A DNA stretch of 64,000 bases, taken from XYD12-FULL-36-8 sp964391015 (GTDB lineage: Bacteria; Bacteroidota; Ignavibacteria; Ignavibacteriales; Ignavibacteriaceae). The stretch lies in contig CAYMKU010000017.1 in NCBI GenBank assembly GCA_964391015.1, forward strand, positions 1 to 64,000. Direction: 5' to 3'. Positions 26,278-35,590 of the stretch are shown piece after piece (position 1 is the first letter of the stretch; the number at the start of each line of letters is the position of its first letter). The position numbers and the translations under genes are program-made. The notes beneath the pieces are model-generated. The model searched no databases. It saw nothing but the letters and a program-made list of their open reading frames with translations, and had not been told where the DNA came from.

Positions 26278-27531
26278 TTACGCAGATTTTCTATCGCTCT
26301 CCAGAAATATCGGTTCCTTTCCACTTTCAATCACGTCTTTGGTGATGATGCACTTCTCGACATTTTCTTTGTTGGGAAGATGGTACATAATGTCCAGCAT
26401 AAAATCTTCGACAATTGATCTTAAAGCACGAGCACCTGTCTTTCTCTCCATAGCTTTTTCAACTATCAGGTCTAATGCCGTTTCTTCAAAATCCAATTCA
26501 ATATTTTCCATGAGAAATAATTTTTTATACTGCTTCAAGATTGCATTCTTTGGTTCTGTCAAAATGTTTTTGAGAGCTTCGCGTGAAAGGGCATGCAATG
26601 GAGCAATTACAGGAAGCCGTCCTATAAGTTCAGGTATTAACCCAAAACGGAGTAAATCTTCAGGTAAAACACTATTTAACAGTTCTTCATCGGTTATTTT
26701 ATCGCGAGATGTATCAGCCGCAAATCCCATTTTGCTTTTATTAATCCGGGAAGCTATTATCTTATCAATCCCATCAAATGCACCACCGACTATGAATAAA
26801 ATATTCTTGGTATTTACATTTATCAGATTTTGTTCGGGATGTTTTCGTCCGCCTTTTGGTGGAACCCCAGCAACCGTACCTTCCAAAATTTTTAAAAGTG
26901 CCTGCTGAACACCTTCGCCGGAAACATCACGAGTAATCGAAGTACTTTCGCTTTTCCGAGCAATTTTATCAATCTCGTCAATGTAAACGATTCCTTTTTG
27001 AGCACGTTCTAAATTATAATCAGCGGCTTGAAGCAAATGAACTAGCACGGTTTCAACATCGTCTCCTACATAACCAGCCTCAGTTAATGTTGTTGCATCG
27101 GCAATTGCAAAAGGAACTTCAAGAATTTTAGCCAATGTTTGAGCCAGCAATGTCTTTCCAACTCCCGTTGGACCCATGAGAAGAATATTACTCTTCTCAA
27201 TTTCAACATCATCCAGTTCAAAAAAAGTTGACTTTGAGTTTATTCTCTTGTAATGATTGTACACTGCAACAGCCAAAATCTTTTTTGCTCTATCTTGACC
27301 AATGACATATTCATCGAGAGTTTTCTTTAATGACTTGGGTGTGTGCTGTTTAAAGCTTTTGGATTTTGAATTATTGTATGCAGCAAGATTATTTTTGAGT
27401 ATATCTACACTGCTGCCAATACAAATATCACAGATGTAAACATCAGGTCCGGCAATCATACTGCCAACTTCGCTTCCGTCCCTTCCACAAAATGAACATT
27501 TAACAATTTTCTGATTAATTCTTTTCGTCAT
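26278..27531 (-). CDS. clpX: ATP-dependent Clp protease ATP-binding subunit ClpX
   Basis: 417 residues. The N-terminal zinc-binding domain has C13/C16 (VKCSFCGRDG) and C35/C38 (YICDICIGS). The AAA+ module carries Walker A LLMGPTGVGKTLLAQTLAK (about 114-132), Walker B IVYIDEIDKIARKS and sensor RFGLIPELIGRLPV, with the ClpP-binding IGF-type loop near MGFAADT. It unfolds tagged substrates for ClpP. clpP is not adjacent. It starts 3 bases after the TPR-protein stop, so the two are co-transcribed. Confidence 0.96.
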   Translation of the reverse strand: MTKRINQKIVKCSFCGRDGSEVGSMIAGPDVYICDICIGSSVDILKNNLAAYNNSKSKSFKQHTPKSLKKTLDEYVIGQDRAKKILAVAVYNHYKRINSKSTFFELDDVEIEKSNILLMGPTGVGKTLLAQTLAKILEVPFAIADATTLTEAGYVGDDVETVLVHLLQAADYNLERAQKGIVYIDEIDKIARKSESTSITRDVSGEGVQQALLKILEGTVAGVPPKGGRKHPEQNLINVNTKNILFIVGGAFDGIDKIIASRINKSKMGFAADTSRDKITDEELLNSVLPEDLLRFGLIPELIGRLPVIAPLHALSREALKNILTEPKNAILKQYKKLFLMENIELDFEETALDLIVEKAMERKTGARALRSIVEDFMLDIMYHLPNKENVEKCIITKDVIESGKEPIFLESDRKSA

Positions 27532-27534
27532 TTT

Positions 27535-29379
27535 TTAGCTCAATTTGTTTCTTAATTCCACAATTGCATTTCGTGAATCATCCAAGTAAAGTGAGTTTGG
27601 AAATTTCGCAAGCAGCGATTCATAAATCTCAATTGCTTTAGGATAATTCAACTTACTGTAATGATATATTTCGCCTAGCAAATATAGTGCTTTGTCAGCA
27701 TATATATTCTTCTCGGTTTCTTCTGTTATTTTTGTTAAAAGTTCGATTGATTTATCCTGATTATCCACAGCCAATTCGGTCTCTGCTTCTCTTATTTTGC
27801 AAATATGATGTAGAATGAAAGCGTTTGGATCTGCTGCTATCATACCATATTGTTTAGATGCTTCTGTAAATTTTTTTTGCTCTGTTAGAAATTCAGCTTC
27901 GGCAAATTTCATTAAGTTAGACGAATCATTTGAAGCAGTGTTCAGAATAAGTGAAAGTTCAATCGCATCGTTGGCTGTATTGTCTTTTAGATTAACAATG
28001 ATGCTGTTTAATTTTTCTTTAGCTTGTGGGAAATCACCTACAAACAAGTTAATCCTCGCTAATTGAAATTTTGCATAATTTCGACTTTCCTCCAATGCTC
28101 TAGTATTGATAACTATTCGTTCAAAGCTCGTTTTGGCCTTGTCAAGATCACCTTCAATCAAAAATATTCTTCCTAACTGATCAGACGACTCAACAGCAAA
28201 TCTTGATAGAGCAGCATCTTTCAATACTCTTTCAAAATATTTCTTTGCTTCATCGAGTTGATTCAGCTTATTGAAATATATTCTTCCTATTCTAAAACAG
28301 GATTCGAAAGCTATCTCCGAATTTGGATATGCTTTTGCCAATTCCTTATATGATCTAATTACATTATCGGTTTTTATAGAATCAATAACGATGGGTTCAG
28401 AAAATGGTTTCCAGTTTAAAGCTGCCGTTGAAGTTTCTTTTTCTAAAATTGCTTCTAAAGTTTTTGCATAACCAAGCTTCGAACCCGACGAATAGGGTGA
28501 GGATGGATATTTTTGGGTTATGTCCTCATATACTTTAGCTGCCAGTACAAATTCGCCTTCATTAAAAACTAACTGTGCAAAATTGTAGAGTTCTATTCCT
28601 TTGTTCTGCTGTCGTTCATCAATTTTAAGATAAAGTGAATATGCTTTTTCAAAACTTTTTGCCTCGATGTACAGTCGAGCCAGTAAATAATCGTAACTGA
28701 TGTTATCGTTCTTGCTCCAATTCTCGAATACTTCAATAGTTTGAGACAAAGCACCTGGTTTATTTGAGTAAGATAAAATTCTGTTTTCAACAGCACTTAG
28801 TTGAGTCGGTTGCATGCTTAAAATGAAACAGTACTCTTCAGCAGCTTCTTTAAACTGCATTGTAAGAGTATAGATATTCGCAAGATCGTATGAGAAAAGA
28901 TCAGGGTTTTGTGCAATTGCTTTCCCTTTTTTGAAATATTCTATTGCCTTATCAAATGCCCTTCTCTGAAGTGCATAGTTTGCAATTATACGGTAATTCA
29001 TCTGATTATCAGGAAGAATTTTCAGTCCGCTTTCCCACGTATCATATGCTTTCTGTTCATCACCCATTATATAAAAAGTTGTTCCAAGCATACCAAAAAG
29101 ATTTACATCTTGTGGATTGTTTTTAAGATGTGATTTGATAAGCTTAATAGAGTTTTCATAATTCTTTGATTGAATATAAACCCTGTTTAGCGATTCAAAC
29201 ACCTGGTAATTTTGAGGTTGCAACGCATAAATTTCTTCAAACAACTTTGCAGCCTTGTCATAATCCCCAGCTTGCTCAAAACTCTGTGCAAGCATAATTC
29301 TGTTATTTATGTCAATCTGTGACACGATGGATTGATTTAATATTAAGAGGGCAATTATCGCTGTGAATGGAATTTTCAT
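27535..29379 (-). CDS. Exported TPR-repeat protein
   Basis: 614 residues. A signal peptide (MKIPFTAIIALLILNQSIVS) is followed by at least ten TPR units throughout, e.g. AQSFEQAGDYDKAAKLFEEI (about 30-49), QAYDTWESGLKILPDN-type repeats and LGEIYHYSKLNYPKAIEIYE near the C-terminus. Probably a periplasmic or membrane-associated scaffold, reminiscent of BamD/YbgF-type or gliding-associated TPR proteins. It precedes clpX by 3 bases. Partners are not inferable from context. Confidence 0.85.
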   Translation of the reverse strand: MKIPFTAIIALLILNQSIVSQIDINNRIMLAQSFEQAGDYDKAAKLFEEIYALQPQNYQVFESLNRVYIQSKNYENSIKLIKSHLKNNPQDVNLFGMLGTTFYIMGDEQKAYDTWESGLKILPDNQMNYRIIANYALQRRAFDKAIEYFKKGKAIAQNPDLFSYDLANIYTLTMQFKEAAEEYCFILSMQPTQLSAVENRILSYSNKPGALSQTIEVFENWSKNDNISYDYLLARLYIEAKSFEKAYSLYLKIDERQQNKGIELYNFAQLVFNEGEFVLAAKVYEDITQKYPSSPYSSGSKLGYAKTLEAILEKETSTAALNWKPFSEPIVIDSIKTDNVIRSYKELAKAYPNSEIAFESCFRIGRIYFNKLNQLDEAKKYFERVLKDAALSRFAVESSDQLGRIFLIEGDLDKAKTSFERIVINTRALEESRNYAKFQLARINLFVGDFPQAKEKLNSIIVNLKDNTANDAIELSLILNTASNDSSNLMKFAEAEFLTEQKKFTEASKQYGMIAADPNAFILHHICKIREAETELAVDNQDKSIELLTKITEETEKNIYADKALYLLGEIYHYSKLNYPKAIEIYESLLAKFPNSLYLDDSRNAIVELRNKLS

Positions 29380-29461
29380 AGCTCAAAGATAGCAATTTGG
29401 GGAATGCCATCAAGGGAAAACTCACAGCCCATGATTTCAATTATGGACTGCTTATGCGTGT

Positions 29462-30592
29462 TTAATACCAAATGTGAAATTGAATCAATGCTGAATTATT
29501 CATCACCGATGGTTTCTCTGACTGAATTCTATATTGTGGGCGAATCTCAACAAAGCTGTATGGGAAAAATTCAAATCCAATTATATACCTGTTTAGAGCA
29601 TCACTATCTTTTTCCGTATCAGGATCAAATCTATCCCAACGGACAACCATATCAAATCCCTTTAACATTCTGTAAGAAGCTTCAACCATTGTGAAAGAAG
29701 ATTTAGTATTGTTTACCCGATAATCACTAGCAATATCATACTCACCCATTAGTGTAAAATTTTCATATCCAATTCCAAGGTACCCACCATACATTTTTAC
29801 TTGAGGATAAATTATCTGAAATTTGGGAGGACCTGAAGATCGTCTATCTCTGTAAATTCCAATTGAACCACCAAAGAATAATCCGACATCCTCATTAATT
29901 GAGGGAGTAATTTTTAGATTAGTTGTAAAAGAAGGATCCTTGGAAAAAATTACTGAACCGGAATTCCCAACACTTGCTGTTAGAAAGGCAAGATCAAAAA
30001 GATTCAAACCCGCTTCCATTCCTGATTCTACATACATTGGATTATAAATCAGTCCTTGTTTAGTTCCTGTAGTAAAAAGTAGTCCAAAATCTCCGCCTCT
30101 TGTATAAGCTGTGTGATCATCAAGACGAATTCCAAAATTTGGCGAGAAAGTTCCGCCTTTCACATAAAACACTTCAGGAATTAGATGAGCAATCCCGTAG
30201 CCCTCCCAAATGTCTTGAAGAAAATCGTAACGGGCTACGAATGAAATATCTTCTGAAAGATCAATGCTTGTATAAAGCGATGCATTCATTTTCTGGAAGT
30301 CAGTTTTCTTGGTCGAATCAGTCATTTGAAGCAAGTACTGACCTCTCGCATCAAAACCAAATTGAATGTTTTCACCAATTTTATTGCTCATTTCAAAATC
30401 GCTTCTGGGAGAAATCATTGCCATCATGTTTTTGCTGTAAGACCAACCACTTCGATTTCGTATAATTCCTCCTGTCGGATTTACGTGACAGTCAATGCAT
30501 GAACTATTTTCTTTTAAGGCAAATCTTGGAAGTGAGAAAGCTTCGCATATAAAAAATAAAATGAAAGCAAGTATCAAGAACGTTTTTTTCAT
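29462..30592 (-). CDS. Monoheme cytochrome c fused to an outer-membrane beta barrel (porin-cytochrome)
   Basis: 376 residues from ATG 30592, which has GGAG upstream and directly starts the signal peptide (MKKTFLILAFILFFICEAFS); the longer frame from 30616 is less likely. Just after the signal comes one c-type heme site, SSCIDCHVNPTGGIIRNRSG (about 31-50). The remainder is an amphipathic beta barrel of about 16 strands with alternating aromatic residues (FDARGQYLLQ, FVARYDFLQDIWEGYG, YIIGFEFFPYSFVEIRPQYR), ending in C-terminal WY. The order of a single CxxCH followed by a barrel resembles Cyc2-type electron conduits, although the NPTGG motif differs. The electron-transfer role is inferred. Confidence 0.8.
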   Translation of the reverse strand: MKKTFLILAFILFFICEAFSLPRFALKENSSCIDCHVNPTGGIIRNRSGWSYSKNMMAMISPRSDFEMSNKIGENIQFGFDARGQYLLQMTDSTKKTDFQKMNASLYTSIDLSEDISFVARYDFLQDIWEGYGIAHLIPEVFYVKGGTFSPNFGIRLDDHTAYTRGGDFGLLFTTGTKQGLIYNPMYVESGMEAGLNLFDLAFLTASVGNSGSVIFSKDPSFTTNLKITPSINEDVGLFFGGSIGIYRDRRSSGPPKFQIIYPQVKMYGGYLGIGYENFTLMGEYDIASDYRVNNTKSSFTMVEASYRMLKGFDMVVRWDRFDPDTEKDSDALNRYIIGFEFFPYSFVEIRPQYRIQSEKPSVMNNSALIQFHIWY

Positions 30593-30793
30593 AAATTCTC
30601 CATAGTTCTTAAACAAACAATTTTCGATAAAATTTATCAGTATTTCGATATAACCATGATGACCTTTACATCATTAGTTTTATCACTAGTGAGTTGAAGA
30701 CGGAAAAAGTGCCAAGATAATTTTATAAAATTAACTGATTAACTCATCAGCCCTTGTTTTACTGGGAAGAATATTAAGAAGTGAAAAGTTAAA

Positions 30794-30839
30794 TCGAGAC
30801 GTTTTCAACCTTGCGTCTTCTGAAAACGCCTCGACGCAA
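30794..30839. terminator. Strong nested inverted repeat after the TonB-domain gene
   Basis: TCGAGACGTTTTCA (30794-30807) pairs with TGAAAACGCCTCGA (30821-30834), 13 of 14 positions. An overlapping alternative pairs TTGCGTC (30811-30817) with GACGCAA (30833-30839). It lies just after the TonB-domain stop codon on the minus strand. There is no clean T run, so it may be a 3' stabiliser rather than a standard terminator. Confidence 0.45.
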
Positions 30840-30845
30840 GTAAAC

Positions 30846-31685
30846 TCACTGAAGTTTGAAAAGAATTGGTATTGTTACTTGGGTTTTTACCGGTTGCCCA
30901 TTTTGTCTACCAGGTTTGAATTTAACCATTTTCACAGCCTCCAGAGCAGCCTCACCACATCCTGCACCAATACCTTTAACAATTTGAGCATCTATTACAT
31001 CACCATTCTCATTTATAAATGCTCGGATATAAACTTTCCCTTGTATCCCAGAAAGTTTTGCGAGTTCAGGATAACGAATGTTTTTCTGAATAGCTTGAAT
31101 TCCGCCGATTGGCTCAGGCATTTCTTCAACAGCAACGAAGTATTTATCACTAGAACCCAATATCCCACTCAGAAAATTCGATGATTCAATTTCAAACTTG
31201 CCGCCTGGCGTTGCCACTATACTAACATTAACAATGTCTTTATAAGTTTTAACATTTTTTCCATCCTTTAACGCTGGATTAAACTGTAATTTAGCTAGCT
31301 TAGTTGCCAAAGCATCATTTAATCTATCTCGCAAAGTATAGTTACGAATTCCATCGGCTGAAAACTCTGCTCTATCTTTCAAACTACTCATATCCTTAAT
31401 CTTATCAATTTTACCATTCTCGGTTATGTATAATCTGAGTCTAATGATATATCTGATTCGCTCTTTAGTTTTACTATCATGAATTGACTTAATAGCTTCG
31501 ATTAAATCCTCGCTTCCACCTCTTGCTGAACCTTTGCTATCAGATTTATATTCTACGGGTTTATCCACTTCATTTTCAGATAAATACTCTGCCTCAAGAT
31601 TTGGAATTATCTCAATTTTCTTTTCTTCTTTGCAATTAAAAATCATTAGAGAAAAAAGGAGCAACAAAATTAATTTAACTTTCAT
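30846..31685 (-). CDS. Lipoprotein with two TonB C-terminal-like domains
   Basis: 279 residues from ATG 31685 with GAGG upstream (an in-frame TTG at 31697 is less likely). The N-terminus is a lipoprotein signal ending LMIFNC. Residues about 190-278 are a clear TonB_C domain (PELAKLSGIQGKVYIRAFIN...VKFKPGRQNGQPVKTQVTIP). Residues about 70-160 repeat its outline (YIIRLRLYITENGKIDKI...LAKLQFNPALKDGKNVKTYK), suggesting a tandem duplication. Classical TonB is anchored by a transmembrane helix and has a Pro-rich linker; this one has a lipid anchor instead. It is the last gene of the sigma/anti-sigma operon and probably its output. Confidence 0.82.
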   Translation of the reverse strand: MKVKLILLLLFSLMIFNCKEEKKIEIIPNLEAEYLSENEVDKPVEYKSDSKGSARGGSEDLIEAIKSIHDSKTKERIRYIIRLRLYITENGKIDKIKDMSSLKDRAEFSADGIRNYTLRDRLNDALATKLAKLQFNPALKDGKNVKTYKDIVNVSIVATPGGKFEIESSNFLSGILGSSDKYFVAVEEMPEPIGGIQAIQKNIRYPELAKLSGIQGKVYIRAFINENGDVIDAQIVKGIGAGCGEAALEAVKMVKFKPGRQNGQPVKTQVTIPILFKLQ

Positions 31686-31693
31686 TTTACACC

Positions 31694-32161
31694 TCAAATA
31701 TTTGGTTTAATTACAATTTCATTATCAAAAGTCGCTCTAACTTCAACTCCTGGCAAGCTATTATAAAGCATTTGAATTGTTTTGGATTGCATCATCACCT
31801 GCTGCGAAAGACTCTCCACTCTGTCTTGGTAACTTGTTACTTTCAGGAACAAATAACTGCTTATGAATAACAATATTATAGCGGCGGCATACGTTATAGC
31901 AGACAATATCTTAATGTTCGAAAACAATCCATGTTTCACTTTTGATTTCGATCCCGCTGATCTTAAAATCCTTTCTTCCAATTCAATAGGAAATTTCTCT
32001 GTCGAGCTATCAACTACGTTTCGGATTGAACTTAGCTGCTTGAAGTAAACTCTTCCGTTTTCATCCCCCGCAAGCAAAGAAAAAAGATTTGCTTCTTCTC
32101 CCCTGCTCAGTTCCTCATCAAAATAAAGATTTATCATTTCCATTAATTTATTCTCTTGCAT
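31694..32161 (-). CDS. Anti-sigma factor, single-pass membrane protein
   Basis: 155 residues. The N-terminal cytoplasmic part (about 1-85) has the zinc-less anti-sigma pattern NLYFDEELSRGEEANLFSLL, a membrane segment follows (about 88-106; ILSAITYAAAIILLFISSYL), and a short periplasmic tail predicted as coiled coil ends the protein (QDRVESLSQQVMMQSKTIQM). It lies 10 bases after the ECF sigma gene and 8 bases before the TonB-domain lipoprotein. It presumably sequesters that sigma factor until an envelope signal. The assignment rests on position and architecture; identity to characterised families is low. Confidence 0.78.
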   Translation of the reverse strand: MQENKLMEMINLYFDEELSRGEEANLFSLLAGDENGRVYFKQLSSIRNVVDSSTEKFPIELEERILRSAGSKSKVKHGLFSNIKILSAITYAAAIILLFISSYLFLKVTSYQDRVESLSQQVMMQSKTIQMLYNSLPGVEVRATFDNEIVIKPNI

Positions 32162-32171
32162 GCCAAAACTC

Positions 32172-32696
32172 TCACTTAATTAGTTTTGAAATTTTGTTAA
32201 CCAATTTTAGCCTCACTTTATACAATCTGCTTTTTACAAGCTCTTCATCGATTTCTAAAAGTGAGGCAATCTCTTTGTAACTTAATCCTGAATACTCTCG
32301 TAGAACAAATACTTCCTTAAAATCTTCACTTAAATTGTTCAGTTCATTCAAAATCAATTTGCTTAACTCTTTATTTTCAAGTTCGTCAATTACTGAAGAT
32401 GCAGATTCAATTTCAACTTCTTCCACATCAAGAGCATTAGAATACAATTGTTTGTTTCCCCGATTTCTGAAAAAAGCTAGTATTTCATTCCTCGTGGTTT
32501 TAAATAGCCAAAATTGAATACTTTGTTTATTATAAATATTACCAAGATTTTCAAAAAGCTTTATGAAAACATTTTGCACGGTATCATCTGCCTGCATCTG
32601 ATCATTCAGCATTTTTAAGGAATAGTTATAAATCCTTTTCTTATACTTATTGAAAAGAATTGTAAACTCAATTATTTGATTGTCTTTTTCGGGCAA
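32172..32696 (-). CDS. ECF-type RNA polymerase sigma factor
   Basis: 174 residues. The sigma-2 region (about 10-75; YNYSLKMLNDQMQADDTVQN) and the sigma-4 helix-turn-helix (about 115-170; LREYSGLSYKEIASLLEIDE) are clear, with the ECF-typical acidic linker. It directs transcription in response to envelope or extracytoplasmic signals with the adjacent anti-sigma. The start is TTG at 32696; an in-frame stop lies just upstream and no earlier ATG exists. It heads a three-gene operon with the anti-sigma and TonB-domain lipoprotein. Confidence 0.9.
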   Translation of the reverse strand: MPEKDNQIIEFTILFNKYKKRIYNYSLKMLNDQMQADDTVQNVFIKLFENLGNIYNKQSIQFWLFKTTRNEILAFFRNRGNKQLYSNALDVEEVEIESASSVIDELENKELSKLILNELNNLSEDFKEVFVLREYSGLSYKEIASLLEIDEELVKSRLYKVRLKLVNKISKLIK

Positions 32697-33229
32697 TTCG
32701 ATTCTAATTTCTTATCTAAAAGATGAAAAAAAAGGTGAAATGTTTCCAAGCGAACAAATAAAATCATAATAATGAAAAATAGGATACAATTTATCTAATT
32801 TAAGATGCGATTTAAGCCTTTTTTAAAAGTATTCCCAAACTCCAGCCTTAAAGGAGTACTGTTCAATCTTTACACTGGCTTTGCAAATCCTGATCTCTCA
32901 GTTGATAGTCGAATAATTTACATAAAGCAATCCAAAGGATTTTTAACAGCAATTATTATGAGATTGCTTCATTCTTGTTTTTCCATCGCTCATTATGTCG
33001 ATATCCACTTGTACGGCAGAACTTTATGGCAGGACAAACTACCGTAGGATTGGCATTTGCTTGTGCGCAATATCTTAAAAAGGGTGTAATAAAAATCGCT
33101 GTAATTATTGGTTAGAGTTACATAAAAAGGGGAGGAAATTTTTTTAAATTAATTTATATTTCCGTCAGCTTTTTTATTATATGCAGTTTATTCTCAGCTT
33201 ATTAAGTATTTTAAGAAAGGGGAATCCCA
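32697..33229. other. 533-base gene-poor stretch before the M1 peptidase
   Basis: No convincing gene. An 80-codon frame at 32805-33047 (plus) has no recognisable motif. A 29-codon frame at 33026-33115 (MAGQTTVGLAFACAQYLKK...) looks protein-like but is unrecognised and may be a gene remnant. TATATTTC near 33168 is one mismatch from a -7 element, and AAGGGGA before 33230 is a good ribosome-binding site for the next gene. Confidence 0.5.
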
Positions 33230-35590
33230 ATGTACTCTTCTTTTTTTAATTGCATAAGGTTTTTTATAATCGCAATTCTTTTAAAGAATACTATCTTTCC
33301 TCAAAGCTATGTTAACAATACATCTTCAGTAAATAAGAAAGATTACATTTCTTACCAATCACTCATTCAGCAATTCAGAAATTTAACAAAAGGCCCTATA
33401 GAATCTGCTAACACTGATTCTTTAATCTTAAGGAGAAAAGATGGTCTATTCACTTTAAAAGACGGTATTATATTTAAATGTCCGCCAATCAATAATGAAA
33501 CTCATGCCATGCTGTTTATAGGTGATGGTAATTTTCAATTTATCCCACCAAGCGGCATTGAGCAAATGCAGCTTTACAGATTTTATGAGAAGAAATCCCT
33601 TAATGAAAATATTGAATTCCTGTTTTTGCTTTTTTCAGATTCAACCGCCGAAGAGATTGAAAATAAATTAACTTTTATTAATGCCGAAATGAATAATGCA
33701 TATGAAAATAAAATTAAAGAAGCCCTGAGTTATATTTTTGATAACGATGAAGAGCTTATAGAAGAACCTATAGCCTACATCTTTATGGAAGGAATAAATA
33801 AGGACTTCTTCTATTCTCATTTTAATGATAGTAAGGGAGATCCGATGTTCTTCGTAATTGATCCGACTAATGAAGAAGAAATACGATTGATGAAAAGATA
33901 CAACTATAGATTTAGAGACTGGCAAGAACCGGTTTGTCAATATTCTTTTAAAAAAACTAAATACTCGGATAGAAGCAGGGAAATAAAAAATGGTAAAATA
34001 TATATTTCTAAATATGTAATTTATTCAAAAATTGAAAATAACCTCGACTTTTCGGCCCATGTAAAGATTAATTTTATTCCTTCGTTTGAAGAGCAGAAGT
34101 GGATAATTTTCCAATTATTTAAAGATCTAGAAGTCGATTCGATTTTTTTAGACGGAAAAAGAAAAGTTGAATTCTTTAAAGGAAAGGAATCTTCATCGTT
34201 TTGGATTTTTTTTGATGAACCTTACAACAGAGATAGAAGCTATACTCTAAATATCTATTACCATGGAGAACTTTTTGAGAAGAATGAACTTGGCTGGGTC
34301 AGTATAAAGTCTCCCAACCACTGGTTCCCCAGGTGCAAGGAATGGGAAAATTCTTATTTCGATTTAACATTTTCTGTTCCGGCAAAATATAAATTCTGTT
34401 GTGTCGGCAGGGAAATTTTACAGGAAAAGAATGAAGAAAAAGAAATGATCAATTATAAATATTCAACTAAATACCCCATTAAAAATGTTTCGTTCAACAT
34501 GGGTTTATTTGAAGAATACAAAATTAATGGAGAAGAACATCTACCGATAACTGTTTATATCTCTGAATATGGACATAATATTATTGGAAGCCATCTTGCT
34601 CCCTTAGGTATTCTTTCTACAAGCGACATGGATAAAAAAATTGCATCTGATGTAGCAAATAGCTTAAAATTTTTTTCGCATGTTTACGGAAAAATACAAC
34701 TTGAAAATATTTATGTAACCGAAATCCCATATTCACACGGCGAGGCTTTTCCGGGATTGGTTCATCTTTCCTGGATTGCTTTCCAGGGAATACAGGATGA
34801 AGGAATGGTTGAACAGTTTATTGCTCACGAGGTTGCACACCAATGGTGGGGAATAACAGTTGATATTGAATCGTACCATGATCAGTGGCTGGCAGAAGGT
34901 TTTGCCGAATATTCTGGGTTGTGGTATACGCAGCTTGCATTAAAGAATAACGATATATTTTTTGATGTTCTTGATGATTGGAAAGAAAGAATAATTAATA
35001 ACAGAAAATATTTTTTCGGGTCGGGACAGGAAGCTGGTCCGATATGGCTTGGTCAAAGAACTCACAGCAGTGAAACGAAAGGTGATTACCAGTTAATAAT
35101 ATACGAAAAGGGAGCTTGGGTTTTGCATATGTTGCGTAACATGCTTGTCGATCTCCAAACTATGAAGGAGGGTAGATTCGAAGATATGATGAGAGATTAT
35201 TTTGCCACATATTCCGGAAAAAATGCTTCGACGAATGATTTTCAGAAAATAGTTGAAAAACATTTTGGTCAAAAGATGGATTGGTTTTTTAACCAGTGGA
35301 TTTACGATACCCATATACCTGATTATCAATTTTCTTACAAAACTGATAAAACTACTGACGGAAAATTTAGAGTAAAGTGCAGAGTTTTACAATCAAATGT
35401 CCCTCCCGAATTTAAGATGCCTATTGATGTTTTAATAAAATTTGATAATGATCAGTTTGCCCGTACTAGAATAGAATTAAATGGATTGAATCCTGAGTTT
35501 GATCTTCCTTTGATGCCGCTTGAACCAAAAAAAATTATTCTTAATGATCTTCACTCAGTCTTGTGTAATGTTGATTATGAAAAATGGTAG
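33230..35590 (+). CDS. Secreted M1-family (aminopeptidase N-like) zinc metallopeptidase
   Basis: 786 residues. A signal peptide (about 1-25; RFFIIAILLKNTIFPQS) is followed by a long N-terminal region and the M1 catalytic domain. The zinc site is H533-E534-x2-H537 (IAHEVAHQWWGITVD) with the third ligand E556 (WLAEGFAEYSGLWY), the exact HExxH-x18-E spacing. The exopeptidase GxMEN loop is replaced by SHGEAFPGLVHLSW, so cleavage specificity may differ from true aminopeptidases. Probably periplasmic or surface-located. It is flanked by about 530 and 300 bases without genes and has no operon partners, which hints at insertion. AAGGGGA precedes the ATG. Confidence 0.92.
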   Translation: MYSSFFNCIRFFIIAILLKNTIFPQSYVNNTSSVNKKDYISYQSLIQQFRNLTKGPIESANTDSLILRRKDGLFTLKDGIIFKCPPINNETHAMLFIGDGNFQFIPPSGIEQMQLYRFYEKKSLNENIEFLFLLFSDSTAEEIENKLTFINAEMNNAYENKIKEALSYIFDNDEELIEEPIAYIFMEGINKDFFYSHFNDSKGDPMFFVIDPTNEEEIRLMKRYNYRFRDWQEPVCQYSFKKTKYSDRSREIKNGKIYISKYVIYSKIENNLDFSAHVKINFIPSFEEQKWIIFQLFKDLEVDSIFLDGKRKVEFFKGKESSSFWIFFDEPYNRDRSYTLNIYYHGELFEKNELGWVSIKSPNHWFPRCKEWENSYFDLTFSVPAKYKFCCVGREILQEKNEEKEMINYKYSTKYPIKNVSFNMGLFEEYKINGEEHLPITVYISEYGHNIIGSHLAPLGILSTSDMDKKIASDVANSLKFFSHVYGKIQLENIYVTEIPYSHGEAFPGLVHLSWIAFQGIQDEGMVEQFIAHEVAHQWWGITVDIESYHDQWLAEGFAEYSGLWYTQLALKNNDIFFDVLDDWKERIINNRKYFFGSGQEAGPIWLGQRTHSSETKGDYQLIIYEKGAWVLHMLRNMLVDLQTMKEGRFEDMMRDYFATYSGKNASTNDFQKIVEKHFGQKMDWFFNQWIYDTHIPDYQFSYKTDKTTDGKFRVKCRVLQSNVPPEFKMPIDVLIKFDNDQFARTRIELNGLNPEFDLPLMPLEPKKIILNDLHSVLCNVDYEKW

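Noticed and set aside
26096..26908. 270-codon plus-strand frame
   Set aside because: Antisense to clpX and to the REP-like hairpins; clpX has full motifs on the other strand.
29384..29391. TATCTTTG (minus) as promoter of the exported TPR-protein gene
   Set aside because: It matches TAnnTTTG but lies only 5 bases before the ATG with no -33 match, which would need leaderless transcription.
30100..30465. 121-codon plus-strand frame
   Set aside because: Antisense to the cytochrome-porin gene; no motif.
32805..33047. 80-codon plus-strand frame in the gap before the M1 peptidase
   Set aside because: No motif, membrane segment or ribosome-binding site; composition and frame are typical of chance ORFs in AT-rich DNA.
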